Origin: Kudoa neothunni
Taxonomy: Eukaryota > Cnidaria
Direction: 5' to 3'
Assembly: GCA_964304625.1 (NCBI GenBank)
Contig: OZ199839.1
Location: 8,308,001 to 8,372,000, forward strand
Length of the DNA stretch: 64,000 nucleotides
The notes beneath the pieces were generated by a model, which saw only the letters and a list, made by a program, of their open reading frames with translations, ran no database searches and was not told the origin of the DNA. The position numbers and the translations under genes were made by a program. This document shows positions 24,890-35,999 of the stretch, in pieces; position 1 is the stretch's first letter; each line of letters starts with the position of its first letter.

Positions 24890-25528
24890 TCACCGTAATG
24901 AACACATGGTTTTAAGCTGTGTACATTTTTTTACTTATTGTATCAATGTGAATATTTGGAAAAATAAACTAACAATAAGTATCCATAATATATTTTTTTT
25001 TGATTTTTAAAATGAAACATACTTTTATAAACAGAATTAAATTGGAATTTTTTAATCGGGATATAGTAAAAAGTATCGTTCAATAAAATTTTGTTATTTC
25101 TTAAATATGATACAATTAAAAATATTAGCAATCTCAATACTAAAATCTTCAGTTTAATTTACTTTTGGTTTTCTATATAGGTATATTCAGTACATGGTGA
25201 CCAAAATAATGGTTTGTTCACTACAATAAAGAATGGGATCGAGAGGGTTAACAAAAATTTTTAACATAATCTATTATTCTAAAATCCCAGCGTATTACCT
25301 AAATAATTTTATTTCTTATATCGGTAATTTTCTTTTAAATTATGTGGAAGAATATTTAAGGAAAATTTATTTAACTTTAATTATTTACTAATAACACAAA
25401 GAAAATAAGAAAAATAATTTCCTGGGATATTCCATTGTGGGTAGACAATTATAAAAATATAAGTTGAATTTGAAATATTCCTATTGTATCGATTCATAAT
25501 GTATTCTTGTCACACCATTTGAAACCTC
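24890..25528. other. AT-rich spacer
   Basis: No gene was recognised. It probably includes the 5' flank of the piggyBac relic. Confidence 0.4.
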
Positions 25529-25539
25529 TCGATTATTAT

Positions 25540-26031
25540 TTTTTGTTTACAAGGTCAAACCCTTGGCGCAACTTGTTAGGCTGTGAAGTTCGGGTTGGTT
25601 ATGCCTTCTCCATTTACACTTTAGGCACCGAAGCGTCATATTAAGGCGACTTACTTTTATGCGGTGGTGTGGGATTTTAACCCAAACATTCTTGTTTCGA
25701 AGCAACTACCACGTCAGCTATACTAAGGAATAACCCAGAATTAATCTGGAAAAGTCGTCTGAATGTGGTCGTCGACTCTACGGAAACCTCCCATTGGGTC
25801 TTATTTCGTTCCTGTATCCCGGTGTTTACGAGTGCCGAGTTCTGCCCTTCTGATGGACTCCCTCCCAGAGATAAACAAGACCACGATAAGTGGTAGATCC
25901 TCGCGATTAGATTATTACAGCCTTCCACATTTTTTTAGGATTAGGAGTACAGGAACGTCCGGATTAGGCTTTGAACTCTCAACCTCGTGGTATGCGATCT
26001 CGATCTAACACCACTGTGTCATATTGTCCCT
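25540..26031 (-). mobile_element. tRNA-derived SINE, family B, copy 1
   Basis: Read on the minus strand, the head (about 25965-26031) matches the head of the copy at 50213: GACAATATG..CAGTGGTGTT, 'GATCGAGATCGCATACC' and a degenerate B box AGTTCAAAGCC. The 3' tail ends CTTGTAAACAAAAAA. Perfect 11-bp direct repeats TCGATTATTAT flank it at 25529-25539 and 26032-26042, the mark of target-primed insertion. The tail of about 190 bp is shared with family A. ORFs through this region are not genes. Confidence 0.88.
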
Positions 26032-26042
26032 TCGATTATTAT

Positions 26043-26872
26043 GTTCCATTCTTAGATTATGGTCTGTAATTTTCAACTACCGCTAGTTACATCCCCAGAA
26101 AACATTAAAATGGCCAAGATATAGTTATTAATCAATTCAAATTTTATGACACACACTCTACAATCATTTAACATTAATGTTATTAATGATGGTAATTGAA
26201 ATAAATGTATAAATTGAATGCTGTGATTCAATTTAACTTAGTATTGACACAGAAAATAAATGCATAATAATATTAAGCTGTAAGCCTGGATACATTATAA
26301 AATAAACCATAATTATTCTTCTTGACGTCATTACACTTTTGTCTCATTAGTTGTGTAATAAATTAAGATATATTATAAAAAGTTATAGACAGATATCATT
26401 ATTCTTTGGATTAAAGTTTTATCATAATTATTTAATGATTGAAACTTCCCCCTATACATGGACTAGCCGGTAAACAACATAGGCACTACCTATTCGTGTG
26501 TCTAGTAAATATAAGATTTTTATTTATCATTTAATACCTAAATATTTTTACAAGCTAATGAATTGATTACATGGAAATTTTTATTGGACAAATTAAATAA
26601 CCCAATTTATATAACAAGGATTATTTGACTGGAGTTTTACACAGTTATTACAGGCAATCATAAGAGCCGCATTTATATTTTATTTAAAAATTACATTATC
26701 ATGCGACATCTGATTTTACACGTGCATGTCTGTATAGTTATACGCCAATAAGTCTGTGTTATAAGCTATATAAACGACATAATATGCAAAAATGAAATTA
26801 GTTTATTATTTAATAAAGTTAATGGTTTTTTAAAAAGTTAAAAATTTTAATTCGTTGGACTGTCTCCTATGC
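26043..26872. other. AT-rich 3' flank of the Kunitz gene
   Basis: No gene was recognised. Confidence 0.4.
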
Positions 26873-28459
26873 TCAAACTTGAGCAGCGGTTGTGTCCCCT
26901 TCACCTTGATCAGTTGGCGTCTCAATTTGTTGTTCTTTTGTTTTTGTGACACCATCATCATTATCGTCATCATCATCATCGTCATCCTCATCGTCACCAT
27001 CTTTATCTTCCTTATCATCACCATCATTATTTTGTAGGTCAGTTGGTGTGTCGGGAGAGGTTGATATAGGTTCGGGACTACTTGTAGAAGTGGTAGTAGT
27101 CTCAGTTGTAGTTGCTGGAGTAGTTGTTGGTTCGGGTAAAGTAACTTCAGTTACACCTACAATGCAAATGTAATTGCAAAGAGCTTCACTTTCAAAGTTG
27201 TTCGCATTTCCACCAATTCCAGTATATGCAAATCGTTTACACACTTTTTCATTATCATCATAATACCACCTTGGTAGTGTGCTTACTTCATTTCCATTGC
27301 CAGGTTGTTTTGGTTCGCTGCACACAGTTGGGATATCTGGCAAAGTTTCAAGTGTCTCATCATCGTTAACTAGAAACATTAAATTATATAATTCTAAGTA
27401 ATAAAGGGAGTATACGAGCAGGGCAGGCACTAATACATTCTCCAGCAGTATCGAAATAATTTTTGGTTGAGTCTACTTCTATATCAACAGCCATCATTTG
27501 GACACACAATTTGTTTGTGGAATTGTAGTAATATTTGATTGTTATATGCCCTTCGTTTGTTGGTTGATAGGCATCAGAATTGCATCTTTTAGTTGCTTTT
27601 TCATCAGCTAAATTCACGTAATTACCTTATTTAATTAATTTTTTTATAATACCATGACACTTCTTTTGGCATTGAGAAAATGACCTAAAGACACCTCTTA
27701 AGTTTGAGTTTTTATCTACGATCGCATGGACACAAATGGACTTTTCACTGTCTCGTACGATCTTGATTTCTCTTTCAGCATTAGTGGCAGTGGAACTTAG
27801 AATAGCTCCCACTTCGCAGTCAACTTTGTTAGGTATTTCGTGGGGTGCCACATTTGCTGATTTTAATTATGGCATGGTAAAACGAAGAACAAACTACTTA
27901 TGCACATATCTTTGCAATCACTTTCACTTGGAAACGAGTATTTAGGCTCATTACATCCCATATATTTATATGTTTGACAAGTTCCTGCAGCATTGTCGGC
28001 TCCCTTTTTGAAGTAATATCTGTCTACTTCTGGTTTAGTGCAAACATTGAAGGATTCTCTGCCATCGCCACTAAGGGCTGTAGATGGCGTGTTTTCCTCT
28101 ACACAAACACCGACTCGACTCGCGTAATCATATTCAACTAAATCACGTTAAAAAAATTAATAGTATATTTTTGAGTACATTCTTTGTTGCATTCTTCCAG
28201 TGATTCAAAATTATTGAAGCTTTCGCCACCAGCTCCCTTGTACAAAAAGCTTTTGCAAGTGGCTGTAGCTTTATCAACGTAATATCTGGTAGGATAAGAT
28301 TTTATAACAATCCTATGGTTTTTTTCAAGATTAAAATCATATATTGTATCCGCTAAAGTTAATTTGAGTTATTGATTTTATATTTTAATTACGAGCGAGA
28401 TAAGAAAGAGGTATGCAGGTTAAGACAATGTAGATCAAGGTTTGTATGTATATCTTCAT
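26873..28459 (-). CDS. secreted protein with five tandem Kunitz-like domains and acidic mucin-like tail
   Basis: Six exons (28393-28459, 28179-28352, 27898-28137, 27653-27856, 27416-27607, 26873-27369) join in frame to about 457 aa. All five introns are 40-46 nt and phase 1, so each domain is one symmetric exon. Exon 1 encodes a hydrophobic signal peptide (MKIYIQTLIYIVLTC). Kunitz hallmarks (RYY..., C-x-x-F/Y-x-Y-x-G, N-x-F-x-S-x3-C-x3-C) recur. Domain 2 has all six cysteines. Domains 3, 4 and 5 lack cysteines 2 and 4. Domain 1 keeps only cysteines 3 and 5. The C-terminus is Thr/Ser/Pro-rich, then runs into an Asp-rich stretch. Kunitz domains commonly inhibit serine proteases, but with the disulfide next to the P1 loop lost in most domains, inhibition is likely only in domain 2, if at all. 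Confidence 0.85.
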
Positions 28460-29462
28460 GTTTTTAGTTATCTAAACTCTCTACCCTACAAGGAGGATTA
28501 AAATAATATTATATTATTCGTGAATGAGTTAAATGATTATTCTGATAATTGTCGTGAAGATTATTATATTCACAATAAATCGATTAAACCTATCGTTAGA
28601 ATACATCAATAACAAAATAGATTAGAGTTGGTCGTTAATGGTTCATGTAATAACTAATAAGCATCTAAACGTACCATCGTACATATTTATTTTAATTTTT
28701 TAACGTTAAATACGTTTATGTTTTCTTAATTTAATTGTTATAAGAATTTTGAAAATTAAATATTACTATTTGGAAACATTATAGGGATTATTTAAACATT
28801 TTTTTATTAAAATCGAATCCCGTTTATCTGAAAATTGCGCAATCCACACGATTCTTTAAAATTTATTAGAAAATGACGTAGATTCTAAATAAAAAAATCA
28901 TTTAAACGAAATAACTTGTTCTTGGGATTTTCGGATAAAAGTGCCTAATTAAAATGGGACTACAATTATTTTTTCGGTACATATGTTTAATTTATTCAAT
29001 ATAAGTTTATGACTGATTAATAGAAACAACCTAACGTAGATAATACAATACTCTAAGTTCAAATTGTAACCAAGTTGATAACGAACAGATAAATGTCGGG
29101 TAAAAACCAATTCCCTTATATCCTTTCATTAGTACTATAATAATTATTGACATTCATATATTCGTTTCATCACAAACCATCAACGACTTTACATGACTAA
29201 TATATTTACAGGGTTGGTCTAATTAGGCGATTATCGCCTTTTTTTCTTTATAACGTTCCCGCTTTTAAATTCTTATAGAATCTGAATTTTCTATAATAAA
29301 TAATAAATTATAAGCATAAATCTATATTTAAAATTAAAAAAGATGAAACACTAAAGATTCTTATGAAAAACTACTCCTCATTGGTACATTAATTATTTTT
29401 ACCTCCCGCGTTCGAACAACTCATAATATCCAAATAGAGAAGAAATTATTAACGCGGTAATT
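28460..29462. other. AT-rich intergenic DNA
   Basis: Nothing recognised. No NRF1-like motif is seen upstream of the Kunitz gene. Confidence 0.4.
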
Positions 29463-29925
29463 GTTTTTTTATTTACAAGGTAAAACCCCTGGCGCAACTT
29501 GTTAGGTTGTGGAATTTCGGTTGGTCAGACCTCTTCCATTAACGCTTTAGGCACCGCAGGACGTAACATGAAGTTCCGCCCCTTATCCTTATGCGGTAAT
29601 GTGGGAATTTAACCCACTAAACATCCTCGTCGCAGGACGACCACCTCCCCAAACCCTATCCCTTTAAAGATGTTGGCTCTGTGAGGCCTGCAAATTACTT
29701 GTCTTACGATGTGAATAGGAGATTCCAACTCCTATTCACGCTCACGCTCACCCCACTTCACGCAATTCTGGCTGCCAATGCATCCCACTCCACAGCGAGC
29801 GTACACTTTAACCACAGCTCCCAAATCCGAATATGAGATATGGGATAGACACCTACCGATGGATTCGAACCCATTACCTCAAGGTTCTGAGTCCGAGTGT
29901 CACACCGATGTGCTATCTTTCGCGC
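29463..29925 (-). mobile_element. tRNA-derived SINE, family A, copy 2
   Basis: Minus-strand copy of the element at 12706-13160. The B box is perfect (GGGTTCGAATCC, reverse strand near 29861-29872) and the A box is TAGCACATCGGTG (reverse strand near 29902-29914). The body 'GTGAATAGGAGTTGGAATC' and the 3' tail match copy 1 closely. The tail ends TTGTAAATAAAAAAACAA. Target duplications are not clear. Confidence 0.85.
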
Positions 29926-30145
29926 GCGTAAATATTAAACTTGGTTTTACCGAAATTGCATATCCCGTATCCAGTCCCAGTATCGTAAAGGAAAATGCTA
30001 GCTTCAAAAATTTCAGAATAATCGGATAAGACTGTATAAAATCTTAAATTTTATTAATTTAATTCACGAAAATTAATTTAGAATGATATATAGCACAATC
30101 TTGCTAGATTAATTAAAATTCTAATGTGTGAAGTGTAACGATAAT

Positions 30146-30156
30146 CGCGCGCAGGC
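30146..30156 (+). promoter_or_regulatory. GC-rich NRF1-like motif upstream of HAUS5
   Basis: CGCGCGCAGGC lies about 40 nt before the HAUS5-like ATG. Confidence 0.35.
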
Positions 30157-30195
30157 GTTATCGCGCTACTCTCCAAAAAAAGCACCACCAAACAA

Positions 30196-32583
30196 ATGGT
30201 TCAAACCAATGATATACACTATTGGGTGATGAACCAATTACCTAAACATAATACTGACTTTGAATTAAATAATATAGATTCTAAGTAATTTCTGACCACC
30301 GACAGGTTCTAAATATCTATCTCTCACTTAGGTACACATTGAGTCCGCTGGAAGGCACTTGGAATTTTCTGATCAATTTTTGCGTGAATAAACAGTAACA
30401 AGGATTGCCTTATCGACATTTTTAATCTTAACTTTAAGGGAGGCTGTCAAAATTAAAAAAGCTGTTCATGCGTATCTCCCACCACCAATGCTTAAATGAT
30501 TATTACTCGACTGATTTAGTTATCGAGTCACTGAGGGGAGCAACTTGAGAGACGATGATGTTAAGAATGGATTAATTAAAGAAATTATAGAACTGACAAA
30601 AAATATTGATCATTACAAGAAACAAACCAAACAATTGATATTCAAACGTTCAAAGCATTTATCCAATTGTCGTGCATCTGGTGTTAGTTTAAACGTGAAA
30701 AAGGACAAATATTTCGCCCAAATTGAAAAACAATTTCATTTAAAAAACCGAAACCAACAACTGGCTCATTATCATTTTAAAATGGTTGGAATTAATAATG
30801 AGTTAAGTCAATACGCTAGGTATCAAGAACAGTGTTTCAAACCAGTTATTTCGTTGGATGATGGTTCAAATTATTACGAGCGTTTACGCCAAGTAATCCC
30901 ACTATCGTTTGTTCGTATTTTTTAATTCAAACTCTATTTTAGTCTAATACCACCAAACAATACGATATTGATTCGTACAATTATGTGATTAAAAAAAGCT
31001 TAAGTAAGGTTCAAGAAGAAATAGTTAAGCTATTTAGTTTGCATTCTCTCGATTTGAAGTATCACCCAATTTAGGTGCTGTTGGTAAAAAATTTAATTTT
31101 TACACATGTAGGAATTTTGTTGTGGATAAGAATGATTCGGCGAATAAAATTTCCACAAAATCAGTAATAAGTACGCGCTAAACTTTTTAAAAGTCAAATA
31201 TTTAGATTTTTTCAAAGTTGATAAGTAAATTTGTCGCTAATCGTGAGGCTGCATTGTTGCGCAATGAGGCACGTAAATACGCTATGGAATCAATCACAAT
31301 GCTCTTTGGTGGGATTGAGACAAGTGCTAATGACAAGTATTAGTTGTTAGCGGTGCAATATTTTCATTGTTATATCTATTGATGTCCACAGAGAAATATT
31401 GCACGATTTCCTCGAGCATTTCCGCCTAACCAAAATGAAACAATTCTTTCAGCGGCATCCAAATTTTTGTCGTCTATCGCAACAAAAAAAGAAACATTCG
31501 CAGTTGTTGAGTGATTTCCAATGCAAAAAAAGTAGAATTGTTTCCCAGTTCTCGGATATAGTAAGTTTAAATTGATATTTGATATACCAACCCTATTGTA
31601 TGAATATTAATCCTCGGTATTGTTGAGGGTTAATTGTATTATTGTCTAATTTTTATTGTTGACGATAATAAACGAAAATTTGTTTGTTAGGTGGGAGATA
31701 TGCGCACATTACTTCGCGCGGATTATACTAATGTCAAATTCAAAATTGAAAACGTTTCTATGGTTATTAGAAATGTAGAATTAGTGTTATTATGGCTGGC
31801 ACATCTAAAACTTTTTATTAGTTGATTGAGATGTGTGAGAGTTGCACACTTAAAACTGAAAAATTCGAAGAATCAGTCAATAAAATTAATATTTTGATAC
31901 AAAAATCACTTAATGAAACTCTGAATCGTTCCCAATGGAACGCCACGTTAAATACTAGCGGCGCCTTGCAAAAAAACACATCAACTATCTCTCAATTTAT
32001 GATTGAGCTTAATGACACCCTTTATCAGAGTCGGAGTGAGTCGGATAGAAGAGTATTTAGGTAAGATTTTGCTTTGAGTGATTGGTTTGTGTACGTTTTG
32101 ATCTTCCTTATTAGGCGTGCGATTGAAAACTCATTTTTATTTGTTGATCCTTCTACTTTTATCACACACATCAATAATATTGTGATTGATTGTAATCCTT
32201 TAGTCGACGCGCGCGTATAAAGTTAATCTAGGCACTAAAAATTATTTGCTCTCTCTAAATGTAAGCAACAGAAGTTCTGATGACGATTTAACAGTCGATA
32301 CATTCCATGCTAATTCAAATCACATAAAAAATCGCCCATTAGAGCCATATACATCTGAGTTTAAACGTGAGGATCATATTGATTATGAAAATATTTTTGA
32401 TTTGTTGTAGGAGAAATTTGTTCAATTGAAAACCTTATATCCTCGACTTACGCAAAAATTCAAGAAAGATTGAACAATCATCACCGAAATGTTGATTCTC
32501 TCTCAACCAACAATGATGATATACGGGATGCCATGAATGAATGGTGGGATACACCTGGATTTTATTGTTTTCAAGAATTATAA
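30196..32583 (+). CDS. HAUS5: HAUS5-like augmin complex subunit
   Basis: Thirteen exons join in frame to about 570 aa: 30196-30284, 30332-30394, 30439-30471, 30520-30892, 30943-31058, 31112-31163, 31206-31336, 31392-31560, 31691-31774, 31822-32060, 32115-32142, 32204-32366 and 32411-32583. The N-terminus has a W-x2-x2-L region and 'TWNFLINFCVNKQEAVKIKK', which lines up with 'IWAYI..HV.S...VKKIR' of HAUS5. The middle is long coiled coil. The C-terminus has 'NEWWDTPG', matching the D-W-W-E-Q-P-G of HAUS5. Augmin recruits gamma-tubulin to spindle microtubules for branching nucleation. Human HAUS5 is 633 aa. Overall identity is low, so the name rests on the two end motifs, length and architecture. 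Introns are 42-61 nt, with one of 130 nt. Confidence 0.65.
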
Positions 32584-35500
32584 TTATTATTTTCTCTGTC
32601 TGTGTTTGGTTGTTTCTTTAATGAAAAAATACACAAACGCGCATGTGTAAACTATCGATTTGCGTGGTAAATTGCTATTCCCAAAAAACCTACATATAAT
32701 GTCGAGATCTTACTGTAATAGAGCGGCCTGGAAACAGTTTAGGATTATGCGTACGCTCCCAAAACTATCTTTTTTTAATACTCTAACGCAGGGATAGATT
32801 AAATGAAATTAAAATTAGATAGGGGGAATTTTTGCATTGTGGGTTTGTGTCGTAATTTTGGATTTCTAAGGAATTATATTATTAAGGGTTATTAAACTCA
32901 ATAAGAATCAGTCGACAAATTCTTAATATATTTTTAGGAATATGTTTTTAACAGCTATTTCCAAAACTATTAAGGTGGTTAATTGATTTTCCGCAATTTT
33001 GGAAATCTTACAATATACGTCTTAGAAACATTCTAATTTTCTAAGAATCATTATAACTCCCGTTGTTATAATATTTGTGAAATTTTAAATCAGCAAAACA
33101 TTTTTATCCCTGTTTTTCAAAAAATAGAGGATTAACTGACTTTCCACACATTTTTTAGTCTTTAATCCTATTTTTGCTCTGATGAGCATACGATAAAAAT
33201 AATTTTCATTTAGTTGGATGGAAAATTTGTATAATGTTTGTATATTTTCCATCTCATTCTCCTTAAACTGTTTTTAATAATCAAATTTTTTTATATTTGA
33301 TAAACGTACATATTGCTTTACGATAATTCGGACTTCTGTAAATAGCGTACATATCCTATTTACAAACACCTACTGACTACTTTTCATGCTATTTCGTGTA
33401 TTTACTGAAGGTATTCTACTTTGAGAGAAATACGAGAATTACAATAATGTAATAATTCTAATAGATGTAGTCATAATAATAAATGTAAATGCATTCACGA
33501 GAATTATTTTTTTCTTAGTGTACATGTAACACATCCTATAGTTTAGATTGGTTCATAAAGGCCCTTATTTATATTGTATACTGGATGTAATATATTATTT
33601 AATGATATAATTTAAATAAAATGAGGGTAGAATGATGTATTTGTATAAATTTTTAGGGACAAACTTAATTTTTTCCTGTGGCGCGCACATAAAAAAGTGC
33701 GAAAAATCGATTACCTACTGTATTAGTCTTTTTGTTTTATTCCTCGTTTATCTTTTAATGGTGTAGATTAATAATGGAAATACTTAAAATGACTATTTCC
33801 ATGGTAAATAATATTCAAGTGTCATTAGTTTAGACTATTTTTAATTATTTCTAGCCCCTAAGAGCGAAGGGATGGGCAAAAAAATTTAATTTGGAAAAAT
33901 TTAAAAACTTAAAACTAAATACAGATTGTGAGTATAAGATGATGAGATGATGGTAAATTGTCGATATGAAGGCGTATGTGCCTTTTATGACCAGAATTTA
34001 CCACTCCAAAAAATAACCCCTGCTACAGCTAAACAAGTATAAAACATTAAGATAACTATGGATTTGACTTCCAATTTAGGGGGTTAATTTGAAAAAAACG
34101 TTTGAGAACCTAGCTCTAAATGATTTGGGCGTAGTACACCCCAACCTACTTTTAATGTGGGCATAAAATTTTACAACCTTCTCATAGAAAATTTAAATTT
34201 AAGCTACTTTCCTTTATTTATTTACCGTACTATATATCAAAAATTTGGCTAAAACATATATTCAGGTAATACTAAAAAAAATTCCATCCTCTAGGGGGCA
34301 TAGGGTGAAAAACTCCCCAGGGGTTTTTTGGTTATATTAACTTGAAAAATTATAAATAATTAAATGAGAAACTCCTGTAAAAGTCCGTAGAAAAAAAACA
34401 TGAAAATCTGCAATTAATATCCCTCCTAATTCAATACGGCATTCTTCGTCGATCGCTCGAAAGTTTCCATTGGTATTAATTGAGGTTCTCCTATGATATG
34501 GGCGGAGAAACATCGTTTTTGTTACACATGTTAGGTTTTAACAACTAACAAAAGTTTGTTTTTAAATTGTAATGTTGAAGAATACTTCATCGGAGATTTT
34601 ATTTTAATTATGCGCCAATTTGGGTTATGTAGAAAAATGGGATTATTTGAGCAAGAAACTTGGAACATTCTGGTGGATGAATCAAGTTGAGTGTTTTCAA
34701 TAAATTTTTTGACGATATCCACTCCTTTGTTGGGGAGAAAGATAATAACTTGTTGTTTACACTACTTAACGCAAGGCCTTATCATTCGTTGAAAATAATC
34801 CACGATGATTGAGCCGAACCAGATTAAGTTTTGTAATAGATGTAAATATTCTCCAAATTCTATCGACAGAATTTACTATAAATTCTCAAGTAAATTCAAA
34901 ATTAATTTTTGAGTAAATTTAAACAAAAAGAATCCCGGGTGTTTTTCACCCCAAGCCCGTTAGAGGATGGATTTTTTCGTTATTAATAGTTATTTTGAGC
35001 AGATTTTATTTAAATTATCGTGTTTTAGGAATTATATATTTTTTCTCATTTTTCATAAAGTCATTATAACAAAAATGTATGTAAATCAATTTAGTTTTCT
35101 AGAATAACATTTCAAACACATCATTATTGTTTAAAACCCCAACATATAATGTTTCAACACCAATATGCAACTAGCGCACGCGATCGATAACTTTTATAGA
35201 TCAAAATGAAACATATTTCCAGTTATCAATATTTTCTAAGTTTAAACAATGAGTCTAAATTGTTGTTGAAGTTTAAATATTGTTTAGGCATAATATTAGT
35301 TGGTCCCTCCATAATAACGTTCAATGGTTCTTATTGTGGGTAGATTTTTATTTCTTACAACTGATATCAAATAATGGAATATATCCAACTCGAATTAAGA
35401 AAAAGATCCTAACTTGTTAGGGAAATTAGTTTTTAGACAATTTCCGCAAAAATTGTTATGCAATCATCATCTACTAAACTTTGAATGAATGATTTTTGCA

Positions 35501-35990
35501 CATTGGTGAGTTTTGATCCACCGTTATAATTTTTTACTGTCTGAACAAATAACTAATTTATTTCGTTTTAAAATTCGCCCAATCATTGATTTGAGAACAT
35601 CCGCAAACTTAGCAATTTATTCATTTGTATATTTCTGAGACATTTCATAAGAAATCAAATGGACATTAATTACCTCTGTCAACCGAATCACTCTTGTTCA
35701 TATTCTTATAGGCAATGTCACATACTTTCGTAAATTTGTGTTAATTCAATTTTGATTCGGTAAGGGTGTATTTTGACCCGACGTATTACTGAGCTCGTGT
35801 AAAAATTTCTTGTTGATTTATAAATAATGTATTTTTAATTAAGATAACGTTCACAACAAGTTTATTTGATTTTAAAAGATTACTTTCATTTTGATCTTGG
35901 AATACTGTAATAGTCCGTAAAAAGTTCGTTTTTTTAGAATCAATTAAAATCACGAAGAATATCCAGAGTACCAATACATTAAAATTTAAT
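32584..35990. other. AT-rich intergenic DNA
   Basis: No gene was recognised over 3.4 kb. An ACGCGCATGTG motif lies at 32637-32648 without an assigned gene, and a pair of inverted repeats lies at 34283 and 34933. Confidence 0.45.
34283..34971. repeat. inverted repeat pair, possible foldback/MITE element
   Basis: TCCATCCTCTAGGGGGCATA... at 34283-34319 is matched in inverted orientation at 34933-34971 (reverse: TCCATCCTCTAACGGGCTTG...), including a shared GGGTGAAAAAC. About 610 bp separate the arms. No ORF lies between them and no target duplication was identified. Confidence 0.5.
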
Positions 35991-35999
35991 AAACCTAGA

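Noticed and set aside
25677-26008. Overlapping ORFs on both strands near 25.7-26.0 kb
   Set aside because: They lie entirely inside SINE family B, whose higher GC content keeps frames open by chance.
26946-27173. Plus-strand serine-rich ORF
   Set aside because: Shadow of the Asp- and Thr-rich tail of the Kunitz protein on the minus strand.
29778-30029. 83-codon ORF
   Set aside because: It is the antisense of SINE family A, extending into its flank.
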